Of a stretch of DNA of 48,024 bases, positions 34,455-41,741 are shown one piece after another. Origin of the DNA: a virus. The stretch is from the IMG/VR virus record IMGVR_UViG_3300028610_003703, positions 1 to 48,024 of that record; one strand, written 5' to 3'. The notes below the pieces were generated by a model. The model had not been told where the DNA came from. It ran no database searches and saw only the letters and a program-made list of their open reading frames with translations. A program made the translations under genes and the position numbers. Within the stretch, counting starts at the first letter, position 1. Each line of letters begins with the position of its first letter.

Positions 34455-34851
34455 ATCTTTTGTCGAAAGAGTCTTTCATAAAACTCCCACTCGGATCATT
34501 ATTGGACTCGTGTCAATGCCATTAGCAATAAGTAATATATTAGATCAGACAAGCGGAGTAGCAAATATCGTGGTCAACGTGATGGGTATATCCTCTTCAT
34601 TGTTTAAGATCACCATGCTTGCTATGTTTATTTCAGGAATTCTTCTAGTATTCTTTCCCTGGAAAGAAAAAAGAGAACCAGAATTTCTTTATACAACCTA
34701 TGCTCTTTATGTAGCCTTTGTAACAATTGGGTCTTTGTGGTTAGCACTTTCTCAACCTTCTCAGAATACAACAGCGCTTTTCTTCAAGACATCCTCCCAG
34801 CAGATTCCTCTGCTTTGGTTCCTATACCGCGAATTAACTTGGCCGGATTAA
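34438..34851 (+). CDS. Membrane protein, three predicted segments, 137 aa
   Basis: Hydrophobic segments lie at about 20-36, 45-73 and 85-105, with a basic loop (WKEKREPEF) between the second and third and an amphipathic N-terminus. A GAGGAG ribosome site precedes the start. Size, topology and position before a glycosidase-like gene fit a class I holin-like protein, but no signature proves it; it could be another inner-membrane protein. Confidence 0.6.
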   Translation: MLKWFESFVERVFHKTPTRIIIGLVSMPLAISNILDQTSGVANIVVNVMGISSSLFKITMLAMFISGILLVFFPWKEKREPEFLYTTYALYVAFVTIGSLWLALSQPSQNTTALFFKTSSQQIPLLWFLYRELTWPD

Positions 34852-34854
34852 CTT

Positions 34855-35433
34855 ATGTTGCCTATACCTGCTGAAACATCAGATACGATTATTTCGATTA
34901 TTGGTATCATAACTGTAATTCTTTTAGGAATCGTAGGTGGCTTCCGTAGATACTATAGACCTATCAATGGCTCAAATGGGGAACGAGTCAACCATAAAGA
35001 AGGTTATTACCAAAAACTTGAAGAAGTATTTAAACTAAAAATAGAACAAGAACACCAAGAAGAAGAAAATAAAGCTCTAAAAAATGCACTAGAGGTTGCC
35101 CAAGACTCTCTTCAAAAAACTAAAACTTCTCTTGAATTAATGAATACAGCAAATACTGCACTAAACGGAAATCACTCTAAAGAAAGAGAAGAATGGGCAG
35201 AACGTTATAGAAAACAGACAGAACAATACACCAAGACAATAACAGAATGTGCTGTAGAAACAACTCGTCTAAATCAAGAAATTTCTAAACTTCAGAAAAC
35301 AGTTTTTGAAGTCAAAAAACAAATTGAATCTTTAACACGAGCAAATGATCTTTTAATAGAAAGAAATAAAGAAATGGAGAAAAAGATGAATGAATTATTG
35401 CAAGAAAAACATGAAAAGAAAAAACCAGAATGA
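34855..35433 (+). CDS. Membrane-anchored coiled-coil protein (i-spanin-like?)
   Basis: 192 residues: one N-terminal membrane segment (about 10-28), then a short basic stretch (FRRYYRP) and a long coiled coil (about 50-185) rich in K, E and Q. An N-in/C-out inner-membrane protein with a periplasmic coil is the shape of an i-spanin. However, it is longer than usual and has no visible o-spanin partner embedded in the same DNA. It overlaps the glycosidase-like gene by ATGA. A structural anchoring role is an alternative. Confidence 0.6.
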   Translation: MLPIPAETSDTIISIIGIITVILLGIVGGFRRYYRPINGSNGERVNHKEGYYQKLEEVFKLKIEQEHQEEENKALKNALEVAQDSLQKTKTSLELMNTANTALNGNHSKEREEWAERYRKQTEQYTKTITECAVETTRLNQEISKLQKTVFEVKKQIESLTRANDLLIERNKEMEKKMNELLQEKHEKKKPE

Positions 35434-36560
35434 GAAACCCTAGTACTGTTTATCTTTCCAATGTAGGTCCACATATAATAGTTGATCGTGGAACAGAAAC
35501 AGAAATTGCTCGTGTACTTGATCATGTAGCTCTTGTTAAACCCAATTTTATAACAGTCATGGGCGGTGCCCGTTTTACACAAGCTGTAGAAATTGGTCAA
35601 GAATTGCTTACAAATGAGAGATTTGATCCCCAACCCCGAATCATCTTAAGAAAATGGCCCGATGATGGCAATTGGAAAAAACCTCAATATAAGGATCCTG
35701 ACAAATGGTTTGAAGAGAACCAACACTTGATTGAACAGGGCTTTCTTCTCAAAGCCTCTAATGAAGACAATGAAATGGACTTAACCAATATGTCTCATTG
35801 GCTCGCCCGTCAAGTTCATTTAGCTGGCAGTATAGGACAAGGGGTTGCAGTAGGAAGTTTTGCTACTGGTAATCCCCATGAGTCCCAATTCTCATTTGAT
35901 CCCAAAACCCGAAAAGGTCAAATGACCCCTCTAGCAGAAGCTCTTCACATTTGGCATGATTATTCAATCTATGCACCTCATGAATATGTAGCTCTCTCCC
36001 ATAACCGTACTGCCGGACATCCCTTCAGATATAAACAATTTTGGAACATGTGTGATGCTCTTGAATTAGAAAGACCAACTACAGTCATTGGTGAGCATGG
36101 TCTTCTTGTCAATATGGATCCATATAAAGGGTGGAAACTTGTTGATTTCGATGGGGGAAGAGAGTATTACGAATTTCTAAAACCCTTTAATAAACAATGG
36201 TATCTACCTCATGGAGTAGATCTTCAAATCTTTTCATATCTGGAATGGGATAAAACACCCTCTATTCATGTTGATGAAGCTTTTATGGTAGCTCTAGAAG
36301 TCGATGCAATGGGGAATCAACTCATCAATAGAAGTCCCCAAATAATTAAACAGAAAAAGGAATTACCTGATTATGTAGAAGAACCCGAACCTGAACCAGA
36401 GCCGAAACCAGAACCCGATCCAGGTCCACAAGAAAGAATAAAAGAACTTGTTATTAACCTTGATTTTCTTAAAGAGGTAAAGTCAGATAGAATACCCGAT
36501 GAAATTCGAATTCAGTTTATCTACAAGGAGGAAAATGATGGAAGTGATAGTTCAACCTGA
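35430..36560 (+). CDS. Glycoside-hydrolase-like TIM-barrel protein with proline-rich linker
   Basis: A 376-residue soluble protein. Residues 1-300 alternate strands and helices like a clan A glycosidase barrel. SNEDNE near residue 110 resembles the acid/base NE(P) motif (E112), and TVIGEHG near 217-223 resembles the nucleophile site (E222), about 110 residues apart, as in clan A enzymes. The segment 320-345 is an E/P-rich repeat linker, and a short C-terminal domain follows. No signal peptide is seen. Position among membrane genes suggests a cell-wall or surface-glycan hydrolase for lysis, but a tail enzyme is possible. The barrel assignment is from pattern only. Confidence 0.6.
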   Translation: MRNPSTVYLSNVGPHIIVDRGTETEIARVLDHVALVKPNFITVMGGARFTQAVEIGQELLTNERFDPQPRIILRKWPDDGNWKKPQYKDPDKWFEENQHLIEQGFLLKASNEDNEMDLTNMSHWLARQVHLAGSIGQGVAVGSFATGNPHESQFSFDPKTRKGQMTPLAEALHIWHDYSIYAPHEYVALSHNRTAGHPFRYKQFWNMCDALELERPTTVIGEHGLLVNMDPYKGWKLVDFDGGREYYEFLKPFNKQWYLPHGVDLQIFSYLEWDKTPSIHVDEAFMVALEVDAMGNQLINRSPQIIKQKKELPDYVEEPEPEPEPKPEPDPGPQERIKELVINLDFLKEVKSDRIPDEIRIQFIYKEENDGSDSST

Positions 36561-36915
36561 AGAAGCATTCGTTATTCTCTGGAATGCTATTATCGCCATT
36601 GGAGCTGGTTATCTTTCAGCACCTATTACAACAGTCCTGACCAACGGGGGGAAACTTATCCCTGGTATCAACAAACTTTCAGCAGTAACATTAAGGGCAG
36701 TTATTGCAGTAGTTCTAACTGTTCTTACTTGGGTTTTTACAGCCCTGGGATTACAGATTCAATTTGAAGGTATTGTTGAGATTCTGGGTGTTGTAGGAAC
36801 TATGTTGTTCCAGACCTTCTTCAATATTCAAGGGTCTGGTAAAGTTCATCAGCAAGGAAGAGCTCTAGGTGATAAACAAATTTTTGGATTTTCCCGCACA
36901 CCCAATGCTCTCTAA
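36535..36915 (+). CDS. Small membrane protein, holin-like, 126 aa
   Basis: Hydrophobic segments at about 11-33, 48-68 and 74-95 with a short basic C-terminus (KVHQQGRAL). The AAGGAGG ribosome site precedes two ATGs at 36535 and 36538; I start at the first. It overlaps the end of the hydrolase-like gene. It is the last gene of the rightward late block, just before the terminator at 36921-36943. A holin role is plausible from topology and place. Confidence 0.6.
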   Translation: MMEVIVQPEEAFVILWNAIIAIGAGYLSAPITTVLTNGGKLIPGINKLSAVTLRAVIAVVLTVLTWVFTALGLQIQFEGIVEILGVVGTMLFQTFFNIQGSGKVHQQGRALGDKQIFGFSRTPNAL

Positions 36916-36920
36916 AAAGA

Positions 36921-36943
36921 TGACCCGTCTAGCTGACGGGTCA
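36921..36943 (-). terminator. Terminator between the late block and the leftward pair
   Basis: TGACCCGTC (36921-36929) and GACGGGTCA (36935-36943) pair exactly around a 5-nt loop. On the minus strand the stem is followed by TCTTTTT, so it is a good intrinsic terminator for the leftward genes. On the plus strand only a C-rich run follows, so rightward termination would be weaker. Confidence 0.75.
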
Positions 36944-36950
36944 CTCCCCC

Positions 36951-37280
36951 CTAAAATTCATAAGGTGGGATAAACTTGATATCCTCGTACATTTCTTCTA
37001 CAGCACTGATAACCAATTCAGCTAGTTCCTGATTATCTTTTATAGCTTTAATTATCGTACAGGATAATACAAAAGCAATTTTTTGTTGATAAACGGGACG
37101 TACTTCTCGATGTAAGCCCTCCCACTCTTTCATCGAAATCCAATTAGCCGGATAACTTATCATGAACCTGAAATCAAAGATCTCAGTAATTTGTGTCTCA
37201 AGAATATCACAATTTCTATCTTCCAAATACGTTTCTATAAAATCTAATTTTTCTCTAAGTTGATTATTATCATTATTCAT
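36951..37280 (-). CDS. Hypothetical protein, 109 aa
   Basis: A small soluble protein, mainly helical, with no recognised family. It has an aromatic-rich middle (MISYPANWISMKEWEGLHREV; shown as a landmark). AAAGGA lies about 11 nt before the ATG, and the start overlaps the upstream gene by 8 bp. It is the second gene of a leftward pair that ends at the terminator at 36921-36943. Confidence 0.6.
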   Translation of the reverse strand: MNNDNNQLREKLDFIETYLEDRNCDILETQITEIFDFRFMISYPANWISMKEWEGLHREVRPVYQQKIAFVLSCTIIKAIKDNQELAELVISAVEEMYEDIKFIPPYEF

Positions 37281-37791
37281 TTTTCAAAATCCTTTCCCAA
37301 TCTACTTCAGATTGATGTAAACTATAACTAGATGATGATGTATTTATCCCCTCTGCAGCATCTCTAGCAGTTACATATGCTAAACGTGAAAATACATTAT
37401 CTTGGTAAGACTGATGAACAAATGTCAAAGATTTAAGAGCTTTAGCATGATCATAAATAACCCCATACAATGAATCATAGGGATAACTTGCCGTATTAAT
37501 AAGAAGATTTTTTCTAGAAAAATAGGATTTTAAAGAGAAAGAATCAGAATACATAACAAGATCAATTTCTTCTTTAAGAAAAGAAAGATGTGAAGAGAAA
37601 TTTAAAGAAGAAACAACACTAGTCAAATCTATTAGGTCTTTACTACTCTGTTTTATTTTTCCAGGAACAATATGCACCCCTCTTACATTTATGATGAGTT
37701 CTTTTTTCCAAGGTCTAACCTCAACAGTTGCTATTCCCCCAAAATTCTTTTCTTCATTAAATTTACTCGCTATAAAAAGAAAAATCTTCAT
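37273..37791 (-). CDS. Possible degenerate RNase H-like fold protein, 172 aa
   Basis: The pattern KIFLFIASKFNEEKNFGGIATVEV resembles the first hairpin of RNase HI (IxxyTDGS...GGyG), LVMYSDSFSLKSYF resembles the middle (v.i.sDS), and FVHQSYQDNVFSRLAYVTARDAA resembles the C-terminal end (HV..N..AD.LA..A). The first catalytic aspartate is not in place, so activity is doubtful. The match is visual only. Its start has an AGAGGAAA ribosome site, and the TCTTGCTATA motif at 37820-37829 lies about 29 nt upstream. A structured non-catalytic role is one option. Confidence 0.6.
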   Translation of the reverse strand: MKIFLFIASKFNEEKNFGGIATVEVRPWKKELIINVRGVHIVPGKIKQSSKDLIDLTSVVSSLNFSSHLSFLKEEIDLVMYSDSFSLKSYFSRKNLLINTASYPYDSLYGVIYDHAKALKSLTFVHQSYQDNVFSRLAYVTARDAAEGINTSSSSYSLHQSEVDWERILKNE

Positions 37792-37810
37792 CTATTTCCT
37801 CTCATTTTAT

Positions 37811-37850
37811 GATATTATATATAGCAAGATAGGAATTCTTGCTATAATAA
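37811..37850. promoter_or_regulatory. Divergent promoter pair with inverted TCTTGCTATA copies
   Basis: TATAGCAAGA (37820-37829) and TCTTGCTATA (37837-37846) are perfect 10-bp inverted repeats 7 bp apart. Each half contains an extended -10 shape: TGCTATAAT on the plus strand is a perfect TGnTATAAT, and the minus strand reads TGCTATATATAAT. The two cores point outward, toward the gene at 37892 and toward the leftward pair. A dimer binding the repeat could control both sides at once. Confidence 0.65.
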
Positions 37851-37891
37851 TTGAAAGACCTATTTCCCATCAATGAAAAGGAGCACAAAAG

Positions 37892-38236
37892 ATGTTTGAT
37901 TCAGTAATTGAGACCATCGTTACCCAACATAATGGAGATACTCTAGAAGACTACGCTAATGATCAATGGAATAACACCCAAGCATTTGAAATGCTGATGG
38001 CTTGGTGTGAAACTCATCAGATTATGATCTATCTGAGAATTGGAACACGTAAAAGTGCCAATAAACGGGTAGAATTACGCCACAAGGGCATGAAGGTAGC
38101 CTCTGTACAAGAATCATTAGTCTTTGCTATTGCTGAAGCAGTAGCATTAGCATGGTTAGGTGATTTCACTGCAGTAGAAGAAGTGAAAGAAGAAGTAGAA
38201 GGCCCTGTTAGCGAAAATGGACAGGAAGACGCGTAG
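37892..38236 (+). CDS. Hypothetical acidic phage protein, 114 aa
   Basis: First gene of a rightward accessory run with a strong AAGGAG ribosome site 46 nt from the promoter motif. The protein is alpha-beta with an acidic tail (VEEVKEEVEGPV) and a stretch FAIAEAVALAWLGD near residue 82 that resembles the conserved end of small phage ABA-sandwich proteins (A..AAL.AL). The family match is weak. Confidence 0.6.
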   Translation: MFDSVIETIVTQHNGDTLEDYANDQWNNTQAFEMLMAWCETHQIMIYLRIGTRKSANKRVELRHKGMKVASVQESLVFAIAEAVALAWLGDFTAVEEVKEEVEGPVSENGQEDA

Positions 38237-38657
38237 AAAAGCTCAAAGGCTAAAAAGGAAACTACTTCAATTTCAGCCCTCGAGACCGACTTCGTGGAAA
38301 ATCAGGAAAAAAATGGGTTCAAACTGCTCTATCTATGGCTTAATGGACCCATTTTCAGGCCAGGTTCACTACGTAGGTCGATCTCTAACCCCAAAAAAAC
38401 GTTATAAAAAACATATGAGGCAGGGGAAAAAACTTTTAGCCTATCTAAAAAGAGGTAATAGACTCATTAGCAAAACAAAAGAAGAATGGATAGCTCATCT
38501 CTTGCTAAAAGGTAAGTCACCCACAATGGTTATCATAGAAATAGTTCCTGTTTCCAAAGCACAAATTGCAGAAGATTATTGGTATGATATTTGTCTAGAA
38601 GAATTCAACATGCCATTAATGAATAAAATTCGAGCAAAAAGAAAGGCAAGGAAATGA
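38217..38657 (+). CDS. GIY-YIG nuclease-domain protein, 146 aa
   Basis: A basic 30-residue N-terminus (RKTRRKAQRLKRK) precedes a GIY-YIG domain: SIYGLMD (38-44), HYVGRS (51-56) with R55, then R62 and H66 in KKRYKKH, and a later E near IAEDYWY. Such domains cut DNA in homing endonucleases and repair enzymes. It is short with no second DNA-binding domain. It overlaps the upstream gene by 20 bp and ends in an ATGA overlap with the next. An internal ATG at 38313 would give the bare domain. Confidence 0.78.
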   Translation: MDRKTRRKAQRLKRKLLQFQPSRPTSWKIRKKMGSNCSIYGLMDPFSGQVHYVGRSLTPKKRYKKHMRQGKKLLAYLKRGNRLISKTKEEWIAHLLLKGKSPTMVIIEIVPVSKAQIAEDYWYDICLEEFNMPLMNKIRAKRKARK

Positions 38658-38884
38658 AATGGGAAATAAGTTTTGATGAAGTAATTAAACTCGTCAATGA
38701 TGTAGAAAAAGCAGAAGAAGAAGGTTGGACCCTCATATTAATAGAAGAAGATCAAGAAATGGGTTCTCCTTTTCATATTGAAATACTGGACAGAGAAAAT
38801 CGACATGTTCATGCAGCCTGGTATACTGAACCTGATAATCTCAGAAAATGTCTGGTTCATATGGCTCTAATGAAGAAAATTTAA
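38654..38884 (+). CDS. Hypothetical protein, 76 aa
   Basis: A small acidic alpha-beta protein with EEEGWTLILIEEDQ near residue 22. Its ATGA overlap with the GIY-YIG gene suggests coupled translation. No family recognised. Confidence 0.55.
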   Translation: MKWEISFDEVIKLVNDVEKAEEEGWTLILIEEDQEMGSPFHIEILDRENRHVHAAWYTEPDNLRKCLVHMALMKKI

Positions 38885-38895
38885 AGGAAAAAAAG

Positions 38896-39582
38896 ATGAG
38901 GAAGATCAATATCAATTGGTTTGAAATTGTTTATCTAGCGATTGCAGTTGCCACATTCCAACATACAACCTGGGCAGCAGCCACGGTTTTCGAAGGAGTT
39001 GCTCCCACAGATCCTACAGCACTCAATTGGTGGTTTGCTAAAGGAAGTCTATTGGCTATTGCAATAGATATTGGTATGTTGGTAGCTGCTAGAGAATTAC
39101 GGAAGAGCTGGAATGTTATGATGTTCTTCACATTTGTTACAGCAGCCATTGCCTCTTTCTACACACAAATTCTTTTCTCTCTAGCACATACTGATATATT
39201 TGTTTTGGCTTCGGGTGTTTCTACTTACTGGACAGATTTCTTAGATCCTATCATTCAAGCACGAATAATCCTGATTCCAGCAATGTTACCTCTCTTTGCA
39301 ATTATCTTTACTGTCACCCCTATTGTTTCAGAAAAGACTGAAGAGAAGAAGAAACAAGTAAGAAATGATAAACCCTTTGAATTTCATGGTGCAAGAAAAA
39401 CATGGAAATTTGCTACAGAAATAGAACGAGATAGACATGCAGAAAAATATGAGAAAAAGAGGAGAAAACAATTAAAGGCACCAGAAGTAATCATTACAAA
39501 ACCTGTTAATGGCAACAAAAGAAAACGATTAACAAATCCGGAAGAAGTAGAAATTAGAGAATGGAAAGGAAAAATCAAATAA
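38896..39582 (+). CDS. Membrane protein, four predicted segments, 228 aa
   Basis: Four hydrophobic segments at about 7-30, 42-66, 72-95 and 120-145, followed by a highly basic cytoplasmic tail of about 80 residues (KKKRRKQLKAPEV, NGNKRKRL). The N-terminal half contains the acidic loop between the first two segments (FEGVAPTDPTALNWW). The start at 38896 has AAAGGA upstream. No transporter or enzyme signature is visible. The long basic tail could bind DNA or host components at the membrane. Function is unknown. Confidence 0.7.
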   Translation: MRKININWFEIVYLAIAVATFQHTTWAAATVFEGVAPTDPTALNWWFAKGSLLAIAIDIGMLVAARELRKSWNVMMFFTFVTAAIASFYTQILFSLAHTDIFVLASGVSTYWTDFLDPIIQARIILIPAMLPLFAIIFTVTPIVSEKTEEKKKQVRNDKPFEFHGARKTWKFATEIERDRHAEKYEKKRRKQLKAPEVIITKPVNGNKRKRLTNPEEVEIREWKGKIK

Positions 39583-40103
39583 TGGAATATTATGATTTTA
39601 TCTGGACTCCAAATATGTTAACACCTGAACCCGATCATGTCTCTCCTTCCTTTAGCATCGATCATCAAGATGGTAAATCTATTTTGGCTTTTAATGATTC
39701 TGTGGAAGAAACAGCTTTTTTTAGTTTTTCAATTAGTGATGAAGTACTTCCCCGTCAATTCAGGAAATTCTTCCATCCACCACCACAGGGGTTATTTCCT
39801 TTACAACTTGTTGGAAAAACTCTTAAATCAACTTTGATTTGGAAACCAGAAATTGCTATGGGGGGGTCTTGTCATTGGGCAGCTATTATCGGTCCAGCGA
39901 ATATCTCAGCTGATGAGTTTCATAAAACTTCCCAAGAAGTTCTTGCGATTGATTTCAATGAAAAGAAATACAATATAGAAACGGAATTACTCATCAAAGT
40001 TATAGAACCAGTCGAGGGTCTTACTCTCATCAGAAAATCTTTAACGGACAATATGATGGGAGATGCTTTATTTCTGGGATTACATCTTTATGGAAATTAT
40101 TAA
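39582..40103 (+). CDS. Hypothetical protein, 173 aa
   Basis: A beta-rich, soluble protein with SFSIDHQDGKSILAF, AMGGSCHWAAIIGPA and a final helical stretch. Its start overlaps the membrane gene stop as TAATG, and AAAGGA lies about 11 nt upstream. I recognise no family. Confidence 0.6.
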   Translation: MEYYDFIWTPNMLTPEPDHVSPSFSIDHQDGKSILAFNDSVEETAFFSFSISDEVLPRQFRKFFHPPPQGLFPLQLVGKTLKSTLIWKPEIAMGGSCHWAAIIGPANISADEFHKTSQEVLAIDFNEKKYNIETELLIKVIEPVEGLTLIRKSLTDNMMGDALFLGLHLYGNY

Positions 40104-40320
40104 ATCATCAGAAGATGTTATCTACGATTTTATCATTGACTATCATATAAGAAATAAAATACCCCCCAGCACTCAACAGATTGTTTCTCTTTCAGGAAAG
40201 AATCGATATATAGTCAGAAAATGGCTCAAAAAACTTGAATCTCGAGGATGGATTTACATTTACAATGAAGGGGGGCATACTCAATTACTCTTAACCCGAA
40301 AAGGACCTTATGATGAATGA
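40090..40320 (+). CDS. Winged-helix DNA-binding protein, 76 aa
   Basis: The chain fits a small winged helix: a helix (SSEDVIYDFIIDYHIRN), then a turn with IPPSTQQIVSLSG, a recognition helix (NRYIVRKWLKKLESRG) and a two-strand wing (WIYIYNEGGHTQLLLTRKG). This is the LexA/MarR-like arrangement of small transcription regulators. Start codons at 40063 and 40090 are both possible; 40090 removes a non-conserved N-terminus. It overlaps the SLOG gene start by 11 bp. Confidence 0.7.
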   Translation: MEIIKSSEDVIYDFIIDYHIRNKIPPSTQQIVSLSGKNRYIVRKWLKKLESRGWIYIYNEGGHTQLLLTRKGPYDE

Positions 40321-40684
40321 AAAACCCCAACGAATAGCTATTGTAGGAACCAGAAAGTGGAACAGAAAGGATGCAGCTATCGTACTTGAAAAACTCTTTG
40401 ATTATATTCATTCTCTTCCTGAGGATGCAGTTATCATTACAGGAGGAGCTCCTGGAATCGATTCAACAGCAGAAATGATCGCAAAAGATTGCTGTCTTGA
40501 AGTTAAAATTTTTCTCCCCGATTGGGATAAACATCCTAGATCAGCAGGTATGATTCGTAATGCTGAAATCCTGAATGATTGTGATAAAGTAATAGCATTC
40601 TGGGATGGAGAAAGTCCGGGAACGAAAGGTATGATTGAATTGGCCCGTCGAAGAAATCTACCTCTTCGAGTAATCTTGTTTTAA
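40310..40684 (+). CDS. SLOG/DUF2493-family protein (YspA-like)
   Basis: A clear 124-residue Rossmann-like protein. IAIVGTRKWN (9-18) is the nucleotide-binding start, VIITGGAPGIDSTAE (41-55) the second conserved loop, LPDWDKH...SAGMIRNAE (69-86) and VIAFWDGESPGTKGMIELA (94-112) the rest. DUF2493 proteins belong to the SLOG superfamily, which binds nucleotides or their derivatives and includes sensors in antiphage and counter-defence systems. In phages its role is not established. A winged-helix gene overlaps its start. Confidence 0.85.
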   Translation: MMNEKPQRIAIVGTRKWNRKDAAIVLEKLFDYIHSLPEDAVIITGGAPGIDSTAEMIAKDCCLEVKIFLPDWDKHPRSAGMIRNAEILNDCDKVIAFWDGESPGTKGMIELARRRNLPLRVILF

Positions 40685-40712
40685 TCGAAAATTTTATATT
40701 CTGGAGATAAAA

Positions 40713-40856
40713 ATGAAATTGAAAAGCCTTCTTAAATCTATATTAATGATATTTCTGTTTCTGGTATTAATAGTAGTCCTTTTATTTGCATTAGCCCCCT
40801 GCTACTCAGCACCATCAGTTGCTGAAGCCCCTGGCTTCTGTCTGATGTTTTCATGA
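40713..40856 (+). CDS. Small membrane or secreted peptide, 47 aa
   Basis: This short gene encodes a basic start (MKLKSLLK) and a long hydrophobic segment (about 11-27) ending in FALAPC, followed by a short tail with a second cysteine. It has a good GGAGAT ribosome site and an ATGA overlap with the next gene, so it is probably real. The LAPC sequence is close to but not a standard lipobox (L-[AS]-[GA]-C). A small membrane or export-targeted peptide is the best description. Confidence 0.6.
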   Translation: MKLKSLLKSILMIFLFLVLIVVLLFALAPCYSAPSVAEAPGFCLMFS

Positions 40857-41119
40857 AAGGCATATGGAGTCATATTGTTATGAAAACAGGTCAGGAAACA
40901 GTATTTTCACAATCAGAATCTCTAGATCATGAAACACTCTTGACGATTGAAAGAACAGGCTGGGGAAAATCAAAATTTAAAATTGTTAGTTTAACTACCC
41001 CAAACATTCATGAAACAGATTATATCTATCGTTCAACCCAAGATGCAATAGATGCAGCCCGGGATTGGTGGGATAATACTGGCGAAGCTCTTTTTTACGG
41101 GGATGATCATGATACCTAA
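40853..41119 (+). CDS. Hypothetical protein, 88 aa
   Basis: A small alpha-beta protein with AIDAARDWWDNTGEALF near the C-terminus. The DAIDAARDWWD helix may be an interaction surface. It follows the small membrane gene with an ATGA overlap. No family recognised. Confidence 0.55.
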   Translation: MKGIWSHIVMKTGQETVFSQSESLDHETLLTIERTGWGKSKFKIVSLTTPNIHETDYIYRSTQDAIDAARDWWDNTGEALFYGDDHDT

Positions 41120-41468
41120 TTTTGATCCAATACAAATTTCATTCAAGGACAAGATTCTAAATTGGTTAGGAAGTGGTTTAGAAGAAGATCTACAACATAT
41201 ATATATCAGAGGACCAAAGAATTGTTTGAGTTTTCTGATTTTAGCCATCAACGAGGCTGGGACACTAAAAAAACGAGATAAATTTTCATGGGGCCCACCT
41301 CCCCCTGGCTCTTCTACTTCTACTGCAAGCAAGACATGGGAAAAACAAAAACTCTCATATTATCGTGCTCAAAATGCTTATTCTATTATAAGGTTCTGGA
41401 TAGAGGAAGATCTTCTTAATTTACAACAACTCAAATCCGTCGACGACATGCTAGAGACATTGGGGTAG
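41109..41468 (+). CDS. Hypothetical protein, 119 aa
   Basis: A helical protein with a central proline- and serine-rich stretch (SWGPPPPGSSTSTASK) that may be a flexible linker between two helical parts. I chose 41109 because GGGG at 41099-41102 is well spaced for it and is too close to the ATG at 41103. It overlaps the previous stop. No family recognised. Confidence 0.55.
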   Translation: MIPNFDPIQISFKDKILNWLGSGLEEDLQHIYIRGPKNCLSFLILAINEAGTLKKRDKFSWGPPPPGSSTSTASKTWEKQKLSYYRAQNAYSIIRFWIEEDLLNLQQLKSVDDMLETLG

Positions 41469-41477
41469 GTAATAGAC

Positions 41478-41741
41478 ATGAGCGAGAAAGATTTTGAGGC
41501 TGGAAAACGTGTTGTTCTAACCCAATTAGTTCTGAGCGCATTAAAGGAATTGGGTTATGAAAAAGTAGAATCACTTGAATCACTCATCATACAACGAGAA
41601 GAAACAGTTCATGTTCTCAGACAGATTTGTACACAATATGGTGATAATGATTGGAACAGCGAACTCCCTCTGGGTCATGTTCTTAAAGAACATCTCTGGA
41701 ATCATTTAATAACTGCTACCGAGGAGAGAGGTGAGGAATGA
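41478..41741 (+). CDS. Hypothetical acidic protein, 87 aa
   Basis: A small helical, acidic protein with LTQLVLSALKELGYEKVESL, as is common in phage accessory modules. Its stop overlaps the next start as ATGA-type. No family recognised. Confidence 0.55.
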   Translation: MSEKDFEAGKRVVLTQLVLSALKELGYEKVESLESLIIQREETVHVLRQICTQYGDNDWNSELPLGHVLKEHLWNHLITATEERGEE

